From: Peristeroidobacter soli | Lineage (GTDB): Bacteria > Pseudomonadota > Gammaproteobacteria > Steroidobacterales > Steroidobacteraceae | Length of the DNA stretch: 64,000 bases | NCBI RefSeq assembly: GCF_004138485.1 | Contig: NZ_RYEV01000007.1 | Coordinates: forward strand, 372,001-436,000 | Direction: 5' to 3' | Shown here: piece by piece, positions 49,803-61,172 of the stretch | How positions within the stretch are numbered: the first letter of the stretch is position 1 | How the letters are laid out: each line of letters starts with the position of its first letter | Position numbers and translations under genes: made by a program | The notes under the pieces: model-generated | What the model was told of the DNA's origin: nothing | The model's input: only the letters and a program-made list of their open reading frames with translations | Database searches by the model: none

Positions 49803-50248
49803 CAGTGCTTACCGTCCTTCCTGGCGGCACCTTTCACCAACGGCAGATTCTCCTGCCGCCAGCTGTTCAGACCACCGCTCAAGGTCACCACTTTGTTGAA
49901 CCCGGAAGCGCGCAGCTGGCGCGCGGCTCCGGCCGAGGTCATACCGGCATCGCAATAGACGATGACCGGCTTCTCCTTGAATTTCTTCAAGGATTCCGCG
50001 CGGCTGGCAATTTCAGCCGCAGGAATGTGGCGCGCCTCGATGATGTGTCCAGCCTCATAATCCTTGCCGTCTCGAACGTCGAGCACCAGCGCGCCGGTGT
50101 TGGCGAGCCTGACCGCATCCGCCGTGCCGACGGCGCTGGCGCCGCGAGCGCGCTGACGCATCTCGATCACGATCGCAATAACGGCGAGAATCGCCGCAGC
50201 GGCGACCAGGAACGGATGGTTGGTGGTGTATTCAAAGAATCGATTCAT
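49802..50248 (-). CDS. yibN: Membrane-anchored rhodanese-like protein (YibN type)
   Basis: A 148-aa protein with an N-terminal membrane helix (HPFLVAAAAILAVIAIVI) and a single rhodanese domain: LVLDVRDGKDYEAGHI, then active-site Cys in VIVYCDAGMTSAGAA, then LSGGLNSWRQENLPL. ATG 50248 is chosen to begin MNRFFEYTTNHP. It precedes grxC and secB, matching YibN in gammaproteobacteria. The substrate is unknown. Confidence 0.9.
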   Translation of the reverse strand: MNRFFEYTTNHPFLVAAAAILAVIAIVIEMRQRARGASAVGTADAVRLANTGALVLDVRDGKDYEAGHIIEARHIPAAEIASRAESLKKFKEKPVIVYCDAGMTSAGAARQLRASGFNKVVTLSGGLNSWRQENLPLVKGAARKDGKH

Positions 50249-50357
50249 TGCAGCAGGTCGGGATTCAACCCGTGGGGCTGGCAAAAGGGCGCGAAGTATA
50301 ACAGCCGGGGCGCTTGCCCAAGTTCCCGGACAGCAGGACCTGGATTTCGCCTAGCCA

Positions 50358-51530
50358 ATGTCAAATTTGCGTCTCGTCACGGCTGCCCTGGCTGCCCTCT
50401 GCACAGTTGGGTTGGGGACCCTGGCTTTTCAAGCCACGGCCACCGGCGCGGCGCCGACCCCGGCTGCCAAGGAAGCCGAGCTCAAGCAGGTCCGTAATCG
50501 AATCGACTCCATCCGCCGCAGCATCCAGGCCGAGGCCGAGCGCCGGGACGCGCTGGCCGGGCAGGTGAAGGAAGCCGAGCTCAAGATCCAGTCGGCGCGC
50601 GAGCGGCTGTCCGATGTCCGCGCGCGCCGGATCGCCTCCGAAAATCGCCTCGCGGATCTCAAGGCCGAGCAGCAGGCCACCAACAAGCGCATCGATGACG
50701 AGCGGGAGGCGCTGGCCGCCGAAGTGCGGGTGGCCTATATGAATGGTCGCCAGGAGCAGCTGAAGCTGTTGCTGAATCAGCAGGACCCGGCGCAGCTGGG
50801 CCGCATGATCGCCTACTACGGATATTTCGGCCGGGCGCGTGCCGAGCGCATCACCGCGATCGGTGAGCACCTCGCGCATCTCGAGCTGCTTTCCGAGAGC
50901 ATCGCCACCGAGACCGAGCAGTTACGCCAGATCGAAGCGGGTCAGGCGCAGGATGTGAAAACATTGGCCGGCGCACGCGATCAACGCGCACGCACGCTGG
51001 CTCAGGTGCAATCGAAGATCAAGAACCGCAACGACGAGCTGGCGAAACTGCAACGAGAAGCGCAGGCGCTGGAAAAGCTGGTCGAAGCATTGCGCCGGGC
51101 CATCGAAGAATTCCCCGAGCTTTCCGAGCAACCGTTCCTGCGCGTGAAGGGCAAGCTGCCGTGGCCGGTGAAAGGCTCGCTGCTGGCACGCTTCGGAACG
51201 TTACGCGCCGGCGGTCCTTTGAAATGGCAGGGCATGGTCATCGGCGCTGAGAGGGGGACCCAGGTGCGTGCTCCTTATTACGGCCGCGTCGTGTATGCCG
51301 ACTGGTTGCCGGGGTTGGGACTGCTCGTCGTGGTCGATCACGGCGGTGGCTACATGAGTTTGTATGGTCACAACGAGCAGGTGTATCGCCGCGTCGGCGA
51401 TCGTGTTCAGCCGGGCGACGTGCTGGCCGCCGTGGGTGACGCGGCGGGCATGGGCAAGCCCGGTCTGTACTTCGAAATCCGCAAAGGTCGAACGGCACTC
51501 GATCCGGCGGACTGGCTGGTGAAGCGCTGA
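50358..51530 (+). CDS. envC: EnvC-like murein hydrolase activator
   Basis: A 390-aa periplasmic protein. Signal peptide (MSNLRLVTAALAALCTVGLG), a long coiled-coil region (about 35-265, rich in Lys/Glu/Arg/Gln/Ala) and a C-terminal LytM (M23) fold. The LytM metal site is degenerate: KWQGMVI replaces the HxxxD motif and GLYFEIR replaces HLHFEIR. It should therefore act like EnvC in activating division amidases, not as an endopeptidase itself. It is divergent from yibN and followed by a terminator. Confidence 0.93.
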   Translation: MSNLRLVTAALAALCTVGLGTLAFQATATGAAPTPAAKEAELKQVRNRIDSIRRSIQAEAERRDALAGQVKEAELKIQSARERLSDVRARRIASENRLADLKAEQQATNKRIDDEREALAAEVRVAYMNGRQEQLKLLLNQQDPAQLGRMIAYYGYFGRARAERITAIGEHLAHLELLSESIATETEQLRQIEAGQAQDVKTLAGARDQRARTLAQVQSKIKNRNDELAKLQREAQALEKLVEALRRAIEEFPELSEQPFLRVKGKLPWPVKGSLLARFGTLRAGGPLKWQGMVIGAERGTQVRAPYYGRVVYADWLPGLGLLVVVDHGGGYMSLYGHNEQVYRRVGDRVQPGDVLAAVGDAAGMGKPGLYFEIRKGRTALDPADWLVKR

Positions 51531-51570
51531 TTGCGCCGACCCCGTAGTGCTTGTGATGAACGTCACTCTC

Positions 51571-51600
51571 GCGCGACAGCAAGGCTGTCGACGCGTTTTA
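51571..51600 (+). terminator. Intrinsic terminator of envC
   Basis: CGACAGC-AAG-GCTGTCG (51574-51590), flanked by GCG and ACGC that extend the stem with one bulge, is followed by TTTT. It lies about 40 bp after the envC stop. Confidence 0.75.
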
Positions 51601-51706
51601 CGATTGCGATTAAGGAATACCTGAATCGTCACTAAGGCGGTCACGCCGCCGGAAAAGTGCGGCGGACTTCAAAGAAGCGCTGATGGGCGGACCGGATCAT
51701 TCCGCC

Positions 51707-53971
51707 ATGACCAACAGCCCCGCCGATGACGAGACCATAGAAGCCACTGCTTTCTCGACCAGCCTCGATCCCTACGGTCAGTTGGTCCGCGTGCTGATGC
51801 CGCGGGCCTCCTACATCGCCATCTTCGATCGGCTCAGCACGCCGCTGTGGCTGTCCGACGGCTACGACGGTTTCGATTTGTTACATCTGGTCGAAGAGTC
51901 GTTACACGCCGCTGGCGCTGAGCGTGCCACCGTCGACGAGGAGAATCGCCACGGCTTTTCACGCAGCTGGGACGGGGACACGGCGTACGTTTTTGTTTTA
52001 CGCGATGGCGCGAACTTGCTCGGTGCGTTGGCGGTGTCCTGTCAGGACGGCAGCAACGGTGCGCGCAGTACAGCTTTCGTGCATGGACTGCTGCGGCCGG
52101 CGCTTCAAGTGCTGGCGCGCGAACTGGCTCACCAGCAAAGCGTCGGCGATCTTCGCAAGAACCTCACATCGCGCGATGGCGATCTGGCGATGTTGCTCGA
52201 AGCCAGCGGCGCCGCTCACGAGAAAGACACCGACGATCTGGAGCAACTGCTCCAGAACTGTGTCGCCAACCTGGATTGCGCGCTCGGCGCGCTGTTGATT
52301 CCCGACCGGAAGATCGCGCTGTCCGCCGCGTCGGAAGGGGCATTGCGCGGCACCGATGCGGAGATCCTGGCAAAGACCCAGAAACATTTGTTGACCTGGG
52401 TGCAGGTTCAGCGCCGTACGCTGGTGTTGAACAAGGTGCCGCCGAACAATCCGCTCGGCGCCTTGCCCTACAAGATCCTGGCCTGTCCGATCCGGCACGG
52501 CGTGCAGGACGTTGGCGGCGTGTTGATCCTGTTCAAGCGCGTCGGGCCCGCGGAGTTCGACGCTCGCCAGGTTCGGATCGTCGAGCTGCTCAGTCGTCGT
52601 ATCGCTTACGTCGTGCAGAGCGCCTACGATCCCGCGACCGGTTTGCTCACGCGCTCGGCCTTCGAGCAGCGCGTGCTGGCGCAGCTGGCCGCCGCCAATG
52701 CCGAAGCACAGCATTGCGTCGTGTATGCCGATGTCGATCGATTGCACGTGGTCAACGAAAATCACGGCATGCATGTAGGCGACGAAGTCATCGTCGCGAT
52801 CGCGGCCACTATTCGCGCCAATCTCGGCGCCAATGTCAGCGCGTCGCGCATCTCCGGCGATCGCTTCGCGTTGTTATTTCTCGACACCCACAGCGACGAC
52901 GCCGTGCCGCTGGTGGAGCGGCTGCGCGACGCCGTCCGAGACCTTGACTTCAATCGCGATGGCAAACGGCTGCCGCTTTCGATCAGCTTCGGCCTGGCGG
53001 CGGTGCCGAACACACGGTATCCGTTGTCACATGCGCTGGCGGCCGCGGAAGTGGCCTGTAAAGCCGCGAAAGATCGCGGACGCAGCCGGGTCGAGGTGTA
53101 TCGAGACGCCAGTCGTCGCAGCGTGCCTCGCGACGAAGACGTTGCCATTCTCGGCACGCTGCGCGAGGCCATCGCGCACGATCGCTTCCGGATGGATGCG
53201 CAGCCGATCGTAACAATTGGCGATGTGGGGCAGCCGCGACGTTTCGAGTTGTTGTTGCGAATGATCGACGGCGCAGGCGAGCGGGTCACACCGGACAAGT
53301 TCCTGTCCGCCGCCGAGCGCTATCAGTTGACGACTGACATCGATCGCTGGGTCGTGCAGTACGCGCTCGAAGTCATTTCTTCGGCGGCACCGGCGTTACT
53401 GCGGCTGGACGCGCACTTCGCCATCAATATTTCCGGGCAGTCGCTGGGTGACGAGGATTTCATTGGATTTCTGCAACAGCGTCTGCGCGAATATGCATTG
53501 CCGCCGCAGCTGCTGTCGTTCGAGATCACCGAGACCGCCACGGTTGCGAACATCGTGCGGGCGGAGCAGCTGATCCGCCGTTTGCGGGAGCTCGGGCACG
53601 CGATCGCGCTGGACGATTTCGGCAAGGGACTGTCGTCGCTCACCTATCTGAAGTCGTTGCCGGTGTCGCATCTGAAGATCGACGGCGGGCTGGTGCGCGA
53701 CGTGGTCGGCAACCCGCAGGCGCAGGCCATGGTGACGGCGATCGTGCAGCTGGCGCGCACCATGAACCTGAAGACCACGGCGGAATGTATCGAGAGCGAG
53801 GCCATCCAGACGGCGGTGGGCGCGCTCGGCGTCGATTTTGGACAGGGATTTGTAATCGGACGGCCGCGCCCGGTCGAACAGGTCCTGCAGGATCTGCTGC
53901 GCGGTTCCGCCGGGGTGGTTCGCGCATCGGCGCCCCTGGCTACGGCGCGTCCGCACCGATTGGTCAGCTGA
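51707..53971 (+). CDS. GGDEF-EAL domain protein with degenerate GGDEF
   Basis: A 754-aa cytosolic protein (ATG 51707; an in-frame ATG at 51683 would add eight residues). The first ~330 residues look like a sensory region with a GAF-like part. The GGDEF domain reads RISGDRFALLF, with SGDRF in place of GGDEF, so cyclase activity is unlikely. The EAL domain has ELLLRM at the EAL position, then ISGQSL, DDFGKGLSSL and FGQGFVIGRPRP, preserving most catalytic acidic residues. It is probably a c-di-GMP phosphodiesterase or a binding sensor. Tad pili are often c-di-GMP-linked elsewhere, but no link is shown here. Confidence 0.85.
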   Translation: MTNSPADDETIEATAFSTSLDPYGQLVRVLMPRASYIAIFDRLSTPLWLSDGYDGFDLLHLVEESLHAAGAERATVDEENRHGFSRSWDGDTAYVFVLRDGANLLGALAVSCQDGSNGARSTAFVHGLLRPALQVLARELAHQQSVGDLRKNLTSRDGDLAMLLEASGAAHEKDTDDLEQLLQNCVANLDCALGALLIPDRKIALSAASEGALRGTDAEILAKTQKHLLTWVQVQRRTLVLNKVPPNNPLGALPYKILACPIRHGVQDVGGVLILFKRVGPAEFDARQVRIVELLSRRIAYVVQSAYDPATGLLTRSAFEQRVLAQLAAANAEAQHCVVYADVDRLHVVNENHGMHVGDEVIVAIAATIRANLGANVSASRISGDRFALLFLDTHSDDAVPLVERLRDAVRDLDFNRDGKRLPLSISFGLAAVPNTRYPLSHALAAAEVACKAAKDRGRSRVEVYRDASRRSVPRDEDVAILGTLREAIAHDRFRMDAQPIVTIGDVGQPRRFELLLRMIDGAGERVTPDKFLSAAERYQLTTDIDRWVVQYALEVISSAAPALLRLDAHFAINISGQSLGDEDFIGFLQQRLREYALPPQLLSFEITETATVANIVRAEQLIRRLRELGHAIALDDFGKGLSSLTYLKSLPVSHLKIDGGLVRDVVGNPQAQAMVTAIVQLARTMNLKTTAECIESEAIQTAVGALGVDFGQGFVIGRPRPVEQVLQDLLRGSAGVVRASAPLATARPHRLVS

Positions 53972-54129
53972 TTCAGCGCTGGACTGATTGTCGCTGCCAG
54001 CTTCGGACTGACAGCCTGCCGCGACCCGCTTTGACGGGGGTCACGGTTCGATTATCGTGATCCCTCCGTCGAGGATCATTTGGCCATTCCTTGAACGGCG
54101 TCCCGGATTCCCGGCGCCCATGGACCGCA

Positions 54130-54157
54130 TTGTCGCCGCGTGCTGGACGTGTACTAT
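54130..54157 (+). promoter_or_regulatory. Candidate sigma-70 promoter for the S41 protease gene
   Basis: TTGTCG (54130-54135), 16 bp, then TACTAT (54152-54157) lies 37 bp before the proposed ATG in the 222-bp gap after the EAL gene. I see no further feature in the gap beyond a GACCC...GGGTC inverted repeat near 54022-54042. Confidence 0.5.
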
Positions 54158-54193
54158 GTTTAAAGGCCGCCGAACTTGAAGTCTCATTCCGTA

Positions 54194-55489
54194 ATGTCAC
54201 GTGTAGTCATGCCGTTCCGTTTCGCGCTGGTGCTGGGCGTCGGCGTCATCATGGGCTTTGGCCTGTCGGTGGGGCGGACGGTGCAGGCACAGCGGGAGAT
54301 CGATCCGCCGCCGGCGCTCGCCATGAACGACAAGAGCGAGAACGACGGCGACAAGACCGTTCCCTGGCAGGATGCGCGTCTGCTCGCCGAAGTGCTCGAG
54401 CACGTCCGTAAGGAATATGTCGAAAAGATCTCCGACCAGGAACTGATCGAAGCCGCCATCCGCGGCATGATTTCCGATCTCGATCCGCACTCGGCGTTCC
54501 TCGACCCGCAGGAATTCGACGAGATCCGTATCAGCACCACCGGTGAATATTCCGGCGTCGGCATCGAAGTCGCGCTGGAGAACGGCGTGGTGAAAGTGGT
54601 GAATCCCATCGAGGGCACCCCGGCGCAGAAGGCCGGCGTGCTGCCCGGCGACACCATTCTCGCGGTCGACGGCGTGCCGGTCAGCATCGAGAACCTGAAT
54701 GACACCATCGACCGGATGCGCGGCAAGGCCGGCACGGCGGTGAAGATCAGCATTGCCCGCGTCGATGTGAAAGATCCTTTGGAGTTCACACTGTCCCGCG
54801 CCGCCGTGCAGGTTCACAGCGTGCGTGACCAGATGCTCGACGGTGGCGTCGGCTACGTCCGGATCTCTCATTTCAGCGAGACGACCACGTTGGATCTGGA
54901 GCGCTCGCTGGCGTCGTTGAAGAAAAAGAACGGCGCGCCGCTGACCGGCCTGGTGCTCGATCTGCGTAACAACCCCGGCGGCGTGCTCGAAGCCGCGGTC
55001 GGCGTGTCGGACGTGTTTCTGGAAGACGGTGTCATCGTGACGGCCAACGGCCGTGCCGCCGACGCCCGTTTCGAAATGGATGCGCGCCCCGGTGACGCGC
55101 TCGACGGCGCGCCGATGGTGGTGCTGGTGAACGGCAGCTCGGCCTCGGCGTCGGAGATCGTCGCGGGCGCCTTGCAGGATCATCACCGCGCCACGCTGGT
55201 GGGCCATCAGACCTACGGCAAGGGTTCGGTGCAGACGGTCCTGCCCCTGTCCGATGGCCATGCCATCAAGCTGACGACTTCGAAGTACTTCACGCCGTCC
55301 GGTGCGTCGATTCACGAGAAGGGCATCAAGCCCGACGTGGTGGTCAACGAGAAAGACGTTCCGAAGCCCAAGGAAGGCGTGGATGTCACCGAGTCCTACG
55401 GCAGCAAGGATGATGTCGAGCTGCAGCTCGCCCTGAGCACCTTGCAGCAGAAGACGAGCGGCGCCATTCGACAGAGTCGCGCCCCGTAA
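54194..55489 (+). CDS. S41 family C-terminal processing peptidase
   Basis: A 431-aa protein; ATG 54194 gives MSRVVMPFRFALVLGVGVIM, a signal/anchor; a TTG at 54176 is also in frame. N-terminal helical part, PDZ domain (about 90-170, GIEVALENGVVKVVNPIEG, AGVLPGDTILAVDG), then the S41 domain with LRNNPGGVLEAAV, catalytic Ser in NGSSASASEIVAGAL and Lys in TYGKGSVQTV. It belongs to the CtpA group, trimming or degrading periplasmic proteins. Located next to envC-type genes as in other gammaproteobacteria. Confidence 0.93.
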   Translation: MSRVVMPFRFALVLGVGVIMGFGLSVGRTVQAQREIDPPPALAMNDKSENDGDKTVPWQDARLLAEVLEHVRKEYVEKISDQELIEAAIRGMISDLDPHSAFLDPQEFDEIRISTTGEYSGVGIEVALENGVVKVVNPIEGTPAQKAGVLPGDTILAVDGVPVSIENLNDTIDRMRGKAGTAVKISIARVDVKDPLEFTLSRAAVQVHSVRDQMLDGGVGYVRISHFSETTTLDLERSLASLKKKNGAPLTGLVLDLRNNPGGVLEAAVGVSDVFLEDGVIVTANGRAADARFEMDARPGDALDGAPMVVLVNGSSASASEIVAGALQDHHRATLVGHQTYGKGSVQTVLPLSDGHAIKLTTSKYFTPSGASIHEKGIKPDVVVNEKDVPKPKEGVDVTESYGSKDDVELQLALSTLQQKTSGAIRQSRAP

Positions 55490-55495
55490 CATTGC

Positions 55496-56527
55496 ATGCG
55501 CGCGGCTCAGCCTGCAGCGGCCCAAACTCAGGGATTTGCCGCCAGGGCATTGCTGTGCCTCGAGCTGTTGACGCTCGCCATCGGCGCGCTGCAGTTCGCC
55601 TTCGTACCCGGCTCGGTCGATCGGCCCATCCTGGCGGCGGCCGCGCTCGGCTTGCTGACGGTCAGCATTCTGTTTTCGCGCACCGTCGCCGCGTTTCAAC
55701 GACCGATCGCGCGCCAGCACTGCATCGATATCGCGGCGCTGATCGTTTGCATCAGTTTGTTTGCTATTGCCACGGGCTCGGCGCACAGCTTCATCGTGCC
55801 GCTGTATTTGATTCCGCTGGTCGCCGCGTCGCTGGCGTTTGGTCGCTGGTGGGTCGTGCTACTGCTCACGGCGGTGATCGCGGCGGTCGGTTTCATGTTG
55901 GGCGCGCTGACGCCGGACACGGATATCGCAGGGCCTGAGTTCGGCGTGCGTTTGTTGAGCGTGCTCGCGCCGGGCGCGGCCATCGCGTTGATCATCGCGG
56001 CGTTGATCGAGCAGATGAACAGCGCCGTGCAGAGGATCAGCGATCTGGCCTCGACGGACGCGCTGACCGGCCTGCTGAACCTGCGTTCGTTCGAAGAGAT
56101 CCTGCAGCAGGAACATCGCAAGGCCGAGCGCTTCGGGCGGCCCTATACGGTGGTGGTCGTCGACGTGGACAACCTGGCTCACATCAATGAAACGATGGGC
56201 CATGAAGCGGGCAGCCAGGTGCTCGGCGCAGTGGCTTCCGCCATCACGCGCTCGATTCGCACTTCAGACGTTGCAGCCCGGTTGGGCGGCGATGAATTCG
56301 TGGTGCTGTTGACCGAGGCGGATTCGGCGATGGGCGGGGCGATCGCCACGCGCATTCGTAACAATGTCTATGCCGGCACGGTGTCGGTGGCGAACCGGAT
56401 GATCCGCGCCAACGTCAACGTCGGCACGGCCAATTTCCCCGAGGATCATCTCTATCCCAAGGAGCTGATGATCCTGGCCGATCAGAACATGCAACAGGAC
56501 CGGGCCTTGCGACGGGCGCCGGCCTAG
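55496..56527 (+). CDS. Membrane diguanylate cyclase
   Basis: A 343-aa protein with about five N-terminal membrane helices (residues 20-170) and a C-terminal GGDEF domain: STDALTGLLNLRSF and RLGGDEFVVLL, intact for making c-di-GMP. An inhibitory I-site RxxD is not evident before the motif. It starts 6 bp after the peptidase stop, likely co-transcribed. Its stop abuts the MAPEG stop, convergent. Confidence 0.9.
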   Translation: MRAAQPAAAQTQGFAARALLCLELLTLAIGALQFAFVPGSVDRPILAAAALGLLTVSILFSRTVAAFQRPIARQHCIDIAALIVCISLFAIATGSAHSFIVPLYLIPLVAASLAFGRWWVVLLLTAVIAAVGFMLGALTPDTDIAGPEFGVRLLSVLAPGAAIALIIAALIEQMNSAVQRISDLASTDALTGLLNLRSFEEILQQEHRKAERFGRPYTVVVVDVDNLAHINETMGHEAGSQVLGAVASAITRSIRTSDVAARLGGDEFVVLLTEADSAMGGAIATRIRNNVYAGTVSVANRMIRANVNVGTANFPEDHLYPKELMILADQNMQQDRALRRAPA

Positions 56528-56926
56528 TCAGGCGGCGGCGCCGATCAGAATGGCGCGGATCGCCCAGACCAGGATGCCGATCATCATCGCGAAGCTGGGC
56601 AGGATGGTGAGCGCGAAGCCGAGCGAACGGGACTTGGGATCCTTGACGTAAGCATTCGCATAGATCGCACGGCCCAGCATGAACACCACCCCCAACGCCG
56701 CCGCCCACAGCGGACTGACGTAGCTGCCGAAGATCCACAGCGCCGGCAGAAACAATATCAGCTGTTCCTGGGTGTTCATCTGCACCCGGAAGTGGCGCTC
56801 GAACACCTCGTTGCCGGTCGTGGCCGGTGCCGCCACCCCATACTTGCCCCGGGCCCGGGCGACCTGGAAGCTCAGGTAGAAGAACTGCAACAGGGCCAGG
56901 ACGGTGACGATGGCGACAAAAGGCAT
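56528..56926 (-). CDS. MAPEG family membrane protein
   Basis: A 132-aa protein with four hydrophobic segments. The N-terminal half has VARARGKYGV and the motif FERHFRVQMNTQEQLILFLPAL, a clear MAPEG signature (membrane-associated eicosanoid/glutathione metabolism). In bacteria these are often microsomal GST-like. Convergent with the cyclase gene with no gap. Confidence 0.85.
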   Translation of the reverse strand: MPFVAIVTVLALLQFFYLSFQVARARGKYGVAAPATTGNEVFERHFRVQMNTQEQLILFLPALWIFGSYVSPLWAAALGVVFMLGRAIYANAYVKDPKSRSLGFALTILPSFAMMIGILVWAIRAILIGAAA

Positions 56927-57030
56927 AGCGTTCCCTCATTGACGAAATTATGGGACGACTCCATATCGGTCGTATCATGCGCGGGACGGTGTGCGCCGTA
57001 GCTTACCCGTCGCGTCACGAGGACTGCATC

Positions 57031-57405
57031 ATGACCGGATTTTTCCTGAGAGCCGCCATCGTCGCCCTGGGTCTGTGGCTGGCCACCCAAATCTTCGACG
57101 GGCTGGTGTTCGACGGCCCGATGACCTTGCTCGCGGCGGCGGTGCTGCTCGGCATCGTCAACGCCATCGTCCGGCCGATCGCCGTGATCCTGACCTTGCC
57201 GCTGACCCTGCTGTCGCTGGGCCTGTTCCTGCTGGTCATCAACGCCGGCATGCTCGGCCTGGTGGCGGCGCTGCTGAAAGGCTTCAGCATCAGCAGCTTC
57301 TGGACCGCGGTGGGTGCGTCGCTGATCGTGAGTCTCACTTCCTGGCTGGCCTCCGGCATGATCGCCAACAGCGGCCGCGTCGAAGTGATCACGATGAAGA
57401 AGTAG
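57031..57405 (+). CDS. Phage holin family IV-like small membrane protein (YvlD type)
   Basis: A 124-aa protein; ATG 57031 follows GAGGA. It has about four membrane helices, with RPIAVILTLPLTLLSLGLF and LVINAGMLGLVAALL typical of PF04020. No prophage genes are near, so this is a chromosomal member and not a lysis gene. Its 3' end overlaps the OPT gene end by 17 bp. Confidence 0.85.
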   Translation: MTGFFLRAAIVALGLWLATQIFDGLVFDGPMTLLAAAVLLGIVNAIVRPIAVILTLPLTLLSLGLFLLVINAGMLGLVAALLKGFSISSFWTAVGASLIVSLTSWLASGMIANSGRVEVITMKK

Positions 57406-59332
57406 CGCCCTTCACCGCGACCCGATACAGGATCCAGCCGATCACGGCGAAGATCGCCAGGCCCACCAGCTCGCCGAACTGCAGGAACGCGGGCAACGCC
57501 AGCACGTCCGACTTGCCGCTGTAGACGATCGGAATGGCGATCACGATGCCGAGCAAGGCTTCGCCCGTGATCAAACCGGCGGAGAACAGCACGCCCTTGC
57601 GATGAACGCGTTCTGCGGCGTCGGGATCGTTGTGAACGCCCGCCGCCCGCTCGACCAGATGCGCCAGCAGACCGCCGAGGAAGATCGGCACTGTCAGATC
57701 CAACGGCAGGTAGATGCCCACTGCCGCGGCCAGCACCGGCGTGCGGAAGTTCGAACCGCGCTTCTTCAGGAGCTCGTCACAAATGATGATGGCCGCGCCA
57801 ATCGCCGCGCCGATCCAGATCAAATCCCAGGGCAGCTCGCCACCAAACAAACCTTTTGCGACCGACGCCATCAGTGTCGCCTGCGGTGCCAGCAACGGAT
57901 TCGGATGATCGGGCGTGGGCACGCCGATGCCATACGCCTTGGCGAGCAGGTTCAACACTGGCGCCATGACCAGCGCACAGGACGCCGCGCCGATGGCCAA
58001 CATCACCTGTTGGCGCCACGGTGTCGCGCCGATCATGTAGCCGCATTTCAGGTCCTGCAGGTTGTCGCCGGCAACGGCCGCCGCACAGCAGACCACCGCG
58101 CCGATCACGATCGCGGCTACCGGGCCCAGCGGCGCATTGCTGCCCATGAGCGCCGCCAGCACCAGCGATGCGAACAGAATGGTGCCGATGGTGATGCCCG
58201 ACACCGGGTTGTTCGAGGAGCCCACCAGACCGGCCATGTACGCCGACACCGAGCTGAACAGGAAGCCCGCGACGATCATGATCAGAGTCATCGGGATGGA
58301 CACGGCGTAGTTCTGCACGATCGCGTGATACAGCCCGGCCAGCGGCAGCGTGAATGCGATCAAGCCGATCAGCACGGCTTTCATGGGCAGATCCTTTTCA
58401 GTCTCCGCGACCACTTTGCTGGCGCCGGCGCGTGCCGCTTCCAGACCGCTGCGAATGCCGGACATGAGCGATTTGCGCAGCGAGATCAGCGTCCAGATGC
58501 CGCCGATCAACATCGCGCCGACGCCGAGATATCGGATCTGCGAGCTCCAGATCGCGCCGGCCGCGTCTTCAGCGCCCGCGCCGACCAGGCGCGCGGCGAG
58601 TTCTGGATTGCCGTCGAGGAAGAACGCGCTGTAAATCGGGATGGCAATGTTCCAGGACAGGATGCCACCGGCCACCACCACGATGCCGATGTTGAGCCCG
58701 ACGATGTAACCCACGCCGAGCAGCGCCGGCGACAGGTTCGTTCCCATGTACGCGATGCCCTTGCCAACGAAGCCGCCGAACGCAGCCGAGTCGGGCACCA
58801 ATCGCAGGCCGCTCGCGGCGATGAGTTTGCCCAGACCGCCCAGCGTCGACGCCGCGGCGAGCACACGAATACCGCTGGCGGGATTTTCACCGGCCTTGAG
58901 CACTTCAGCCGCGGCTTTGCCTTCAGGAAACGCCAACTGCTGATCGACGATCAGCGAACGACGCAGCGGCACCGAGAACAACACGCCGAGGATGCCGCCC
59001 AAGCCGGCGATCGCCAGCACCCACCAATATTTGAAATCGGTCCAATGCCCGAGAATGACCAACGCAGGCACGGTGAAGATCACACCGGCGGCAATCGATG
59101 AGCCGGCCGACGCGCCGGTCTGCACGATGTTGTTCTCGAGGATATGACCGCCGCCGAGTACGCGTAGCACGGCCATCGATACGACCGCGGCAGGAATTGC
59201 CGTGGCTATCGTCAGACCCGCAAACAATCCGAGATAGGTATTCGCGGCCGCGAGAATCATCGCGAGCACGATGGAAAGAATGATGGCGCGCGGCGTCAGC
59301 TGCGGCACGGATTGAGTCGCGGGTGTAGTCAT
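57389..59332 (-). CDS. OPT family oligopeptide transporter
   Basis: A 647-aa inner-membrane protein with about 14-16 helices. ATG 59332 gives MTTPATQSVPQLTPRAIILS; the frame extends upstream to 59419 into the M2 gene and is rejected. VLAMILAAANTYLGLFAGLTIA and NNIVQTGASAGSSIAAGVIFT are OPT/YSL hallmarks. Such proteins take up oligopeptides, or in some cases metal chelates. It lies 4 bp after the M2 peptidase stop. Confidence 0.9.
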   Translation of the reverse strand: MTTPATQSVPQLTPRAIILSIVLAMILAAANTYLGLFAGLTIATAIPAAVVSMAVLRVLGGGHILENNIVQTGASAGSSIAAGVIFTVPALVILGHWTDFKYWWVLAIAGLGGILGVLFSVPLRRSLIVDQQLAFPEGKAAAEVLKAGENPASGIRVLAAASTLGGLGKLIAASGLRLVPDSAAFGGFVGKGIAYMGTNLSPALLGVGYIVGLNIGIVVVAGGILSWNIAIPIYSAFFLDGNPELAARLVGAGAEDAAGAIWSSQIRYLGVGAMLIGGIWTLISLRKSLMSGIRSGLEAARAGASKVVAETEKDLPMKAVLIGLIAFTLPLAGLYHAIVQNYAVSIPMTLIMIVAGFLFSSVSAYMAGLVGSSNNPVSGITIGTILFASLVLAALMGSNAPLGPVAAIVIGAVVCCAAAVAGDNLQDLKCGYMIGATPWRQQVMLAIGAASCALVMAPVLNLLAKAYGIGVPTPDHPNPLLAPQATLMASVAKGLFGGELPWDLIWIGAAIGAAIIICDELLKKRGSNFRTPVLAAAVGIYLPLDLTVPIFLGGLLAHLVERAAGVHNDPDAAERVHRKGVLFSAGLITGEALLGIVIAIPIVYSGKSDVLALPAFLQFGELVGLAIFAVIGWILYRVAVKGATSSS

Positions 59333-59336
59333 GGGA

Positions 59337-61154
<1,818 letters not shown>

Positions 61155-61172
61155 GGCTGTTCTCCGACGGAC

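Noticed and set aside
57031-57405. Prophage remnant suggested by the holin-family name
   Set aside because: PF04020-type proteins are widespread chromosomal membrane proteins. No integrase, capsid or lysin genes are near.
57602-59101. 499-aa open frame on the plus strand
   Set aside because: It is a shadow of the OPT transporter gene, with His/Gln/Arg-rich sequence and no domain pattern.
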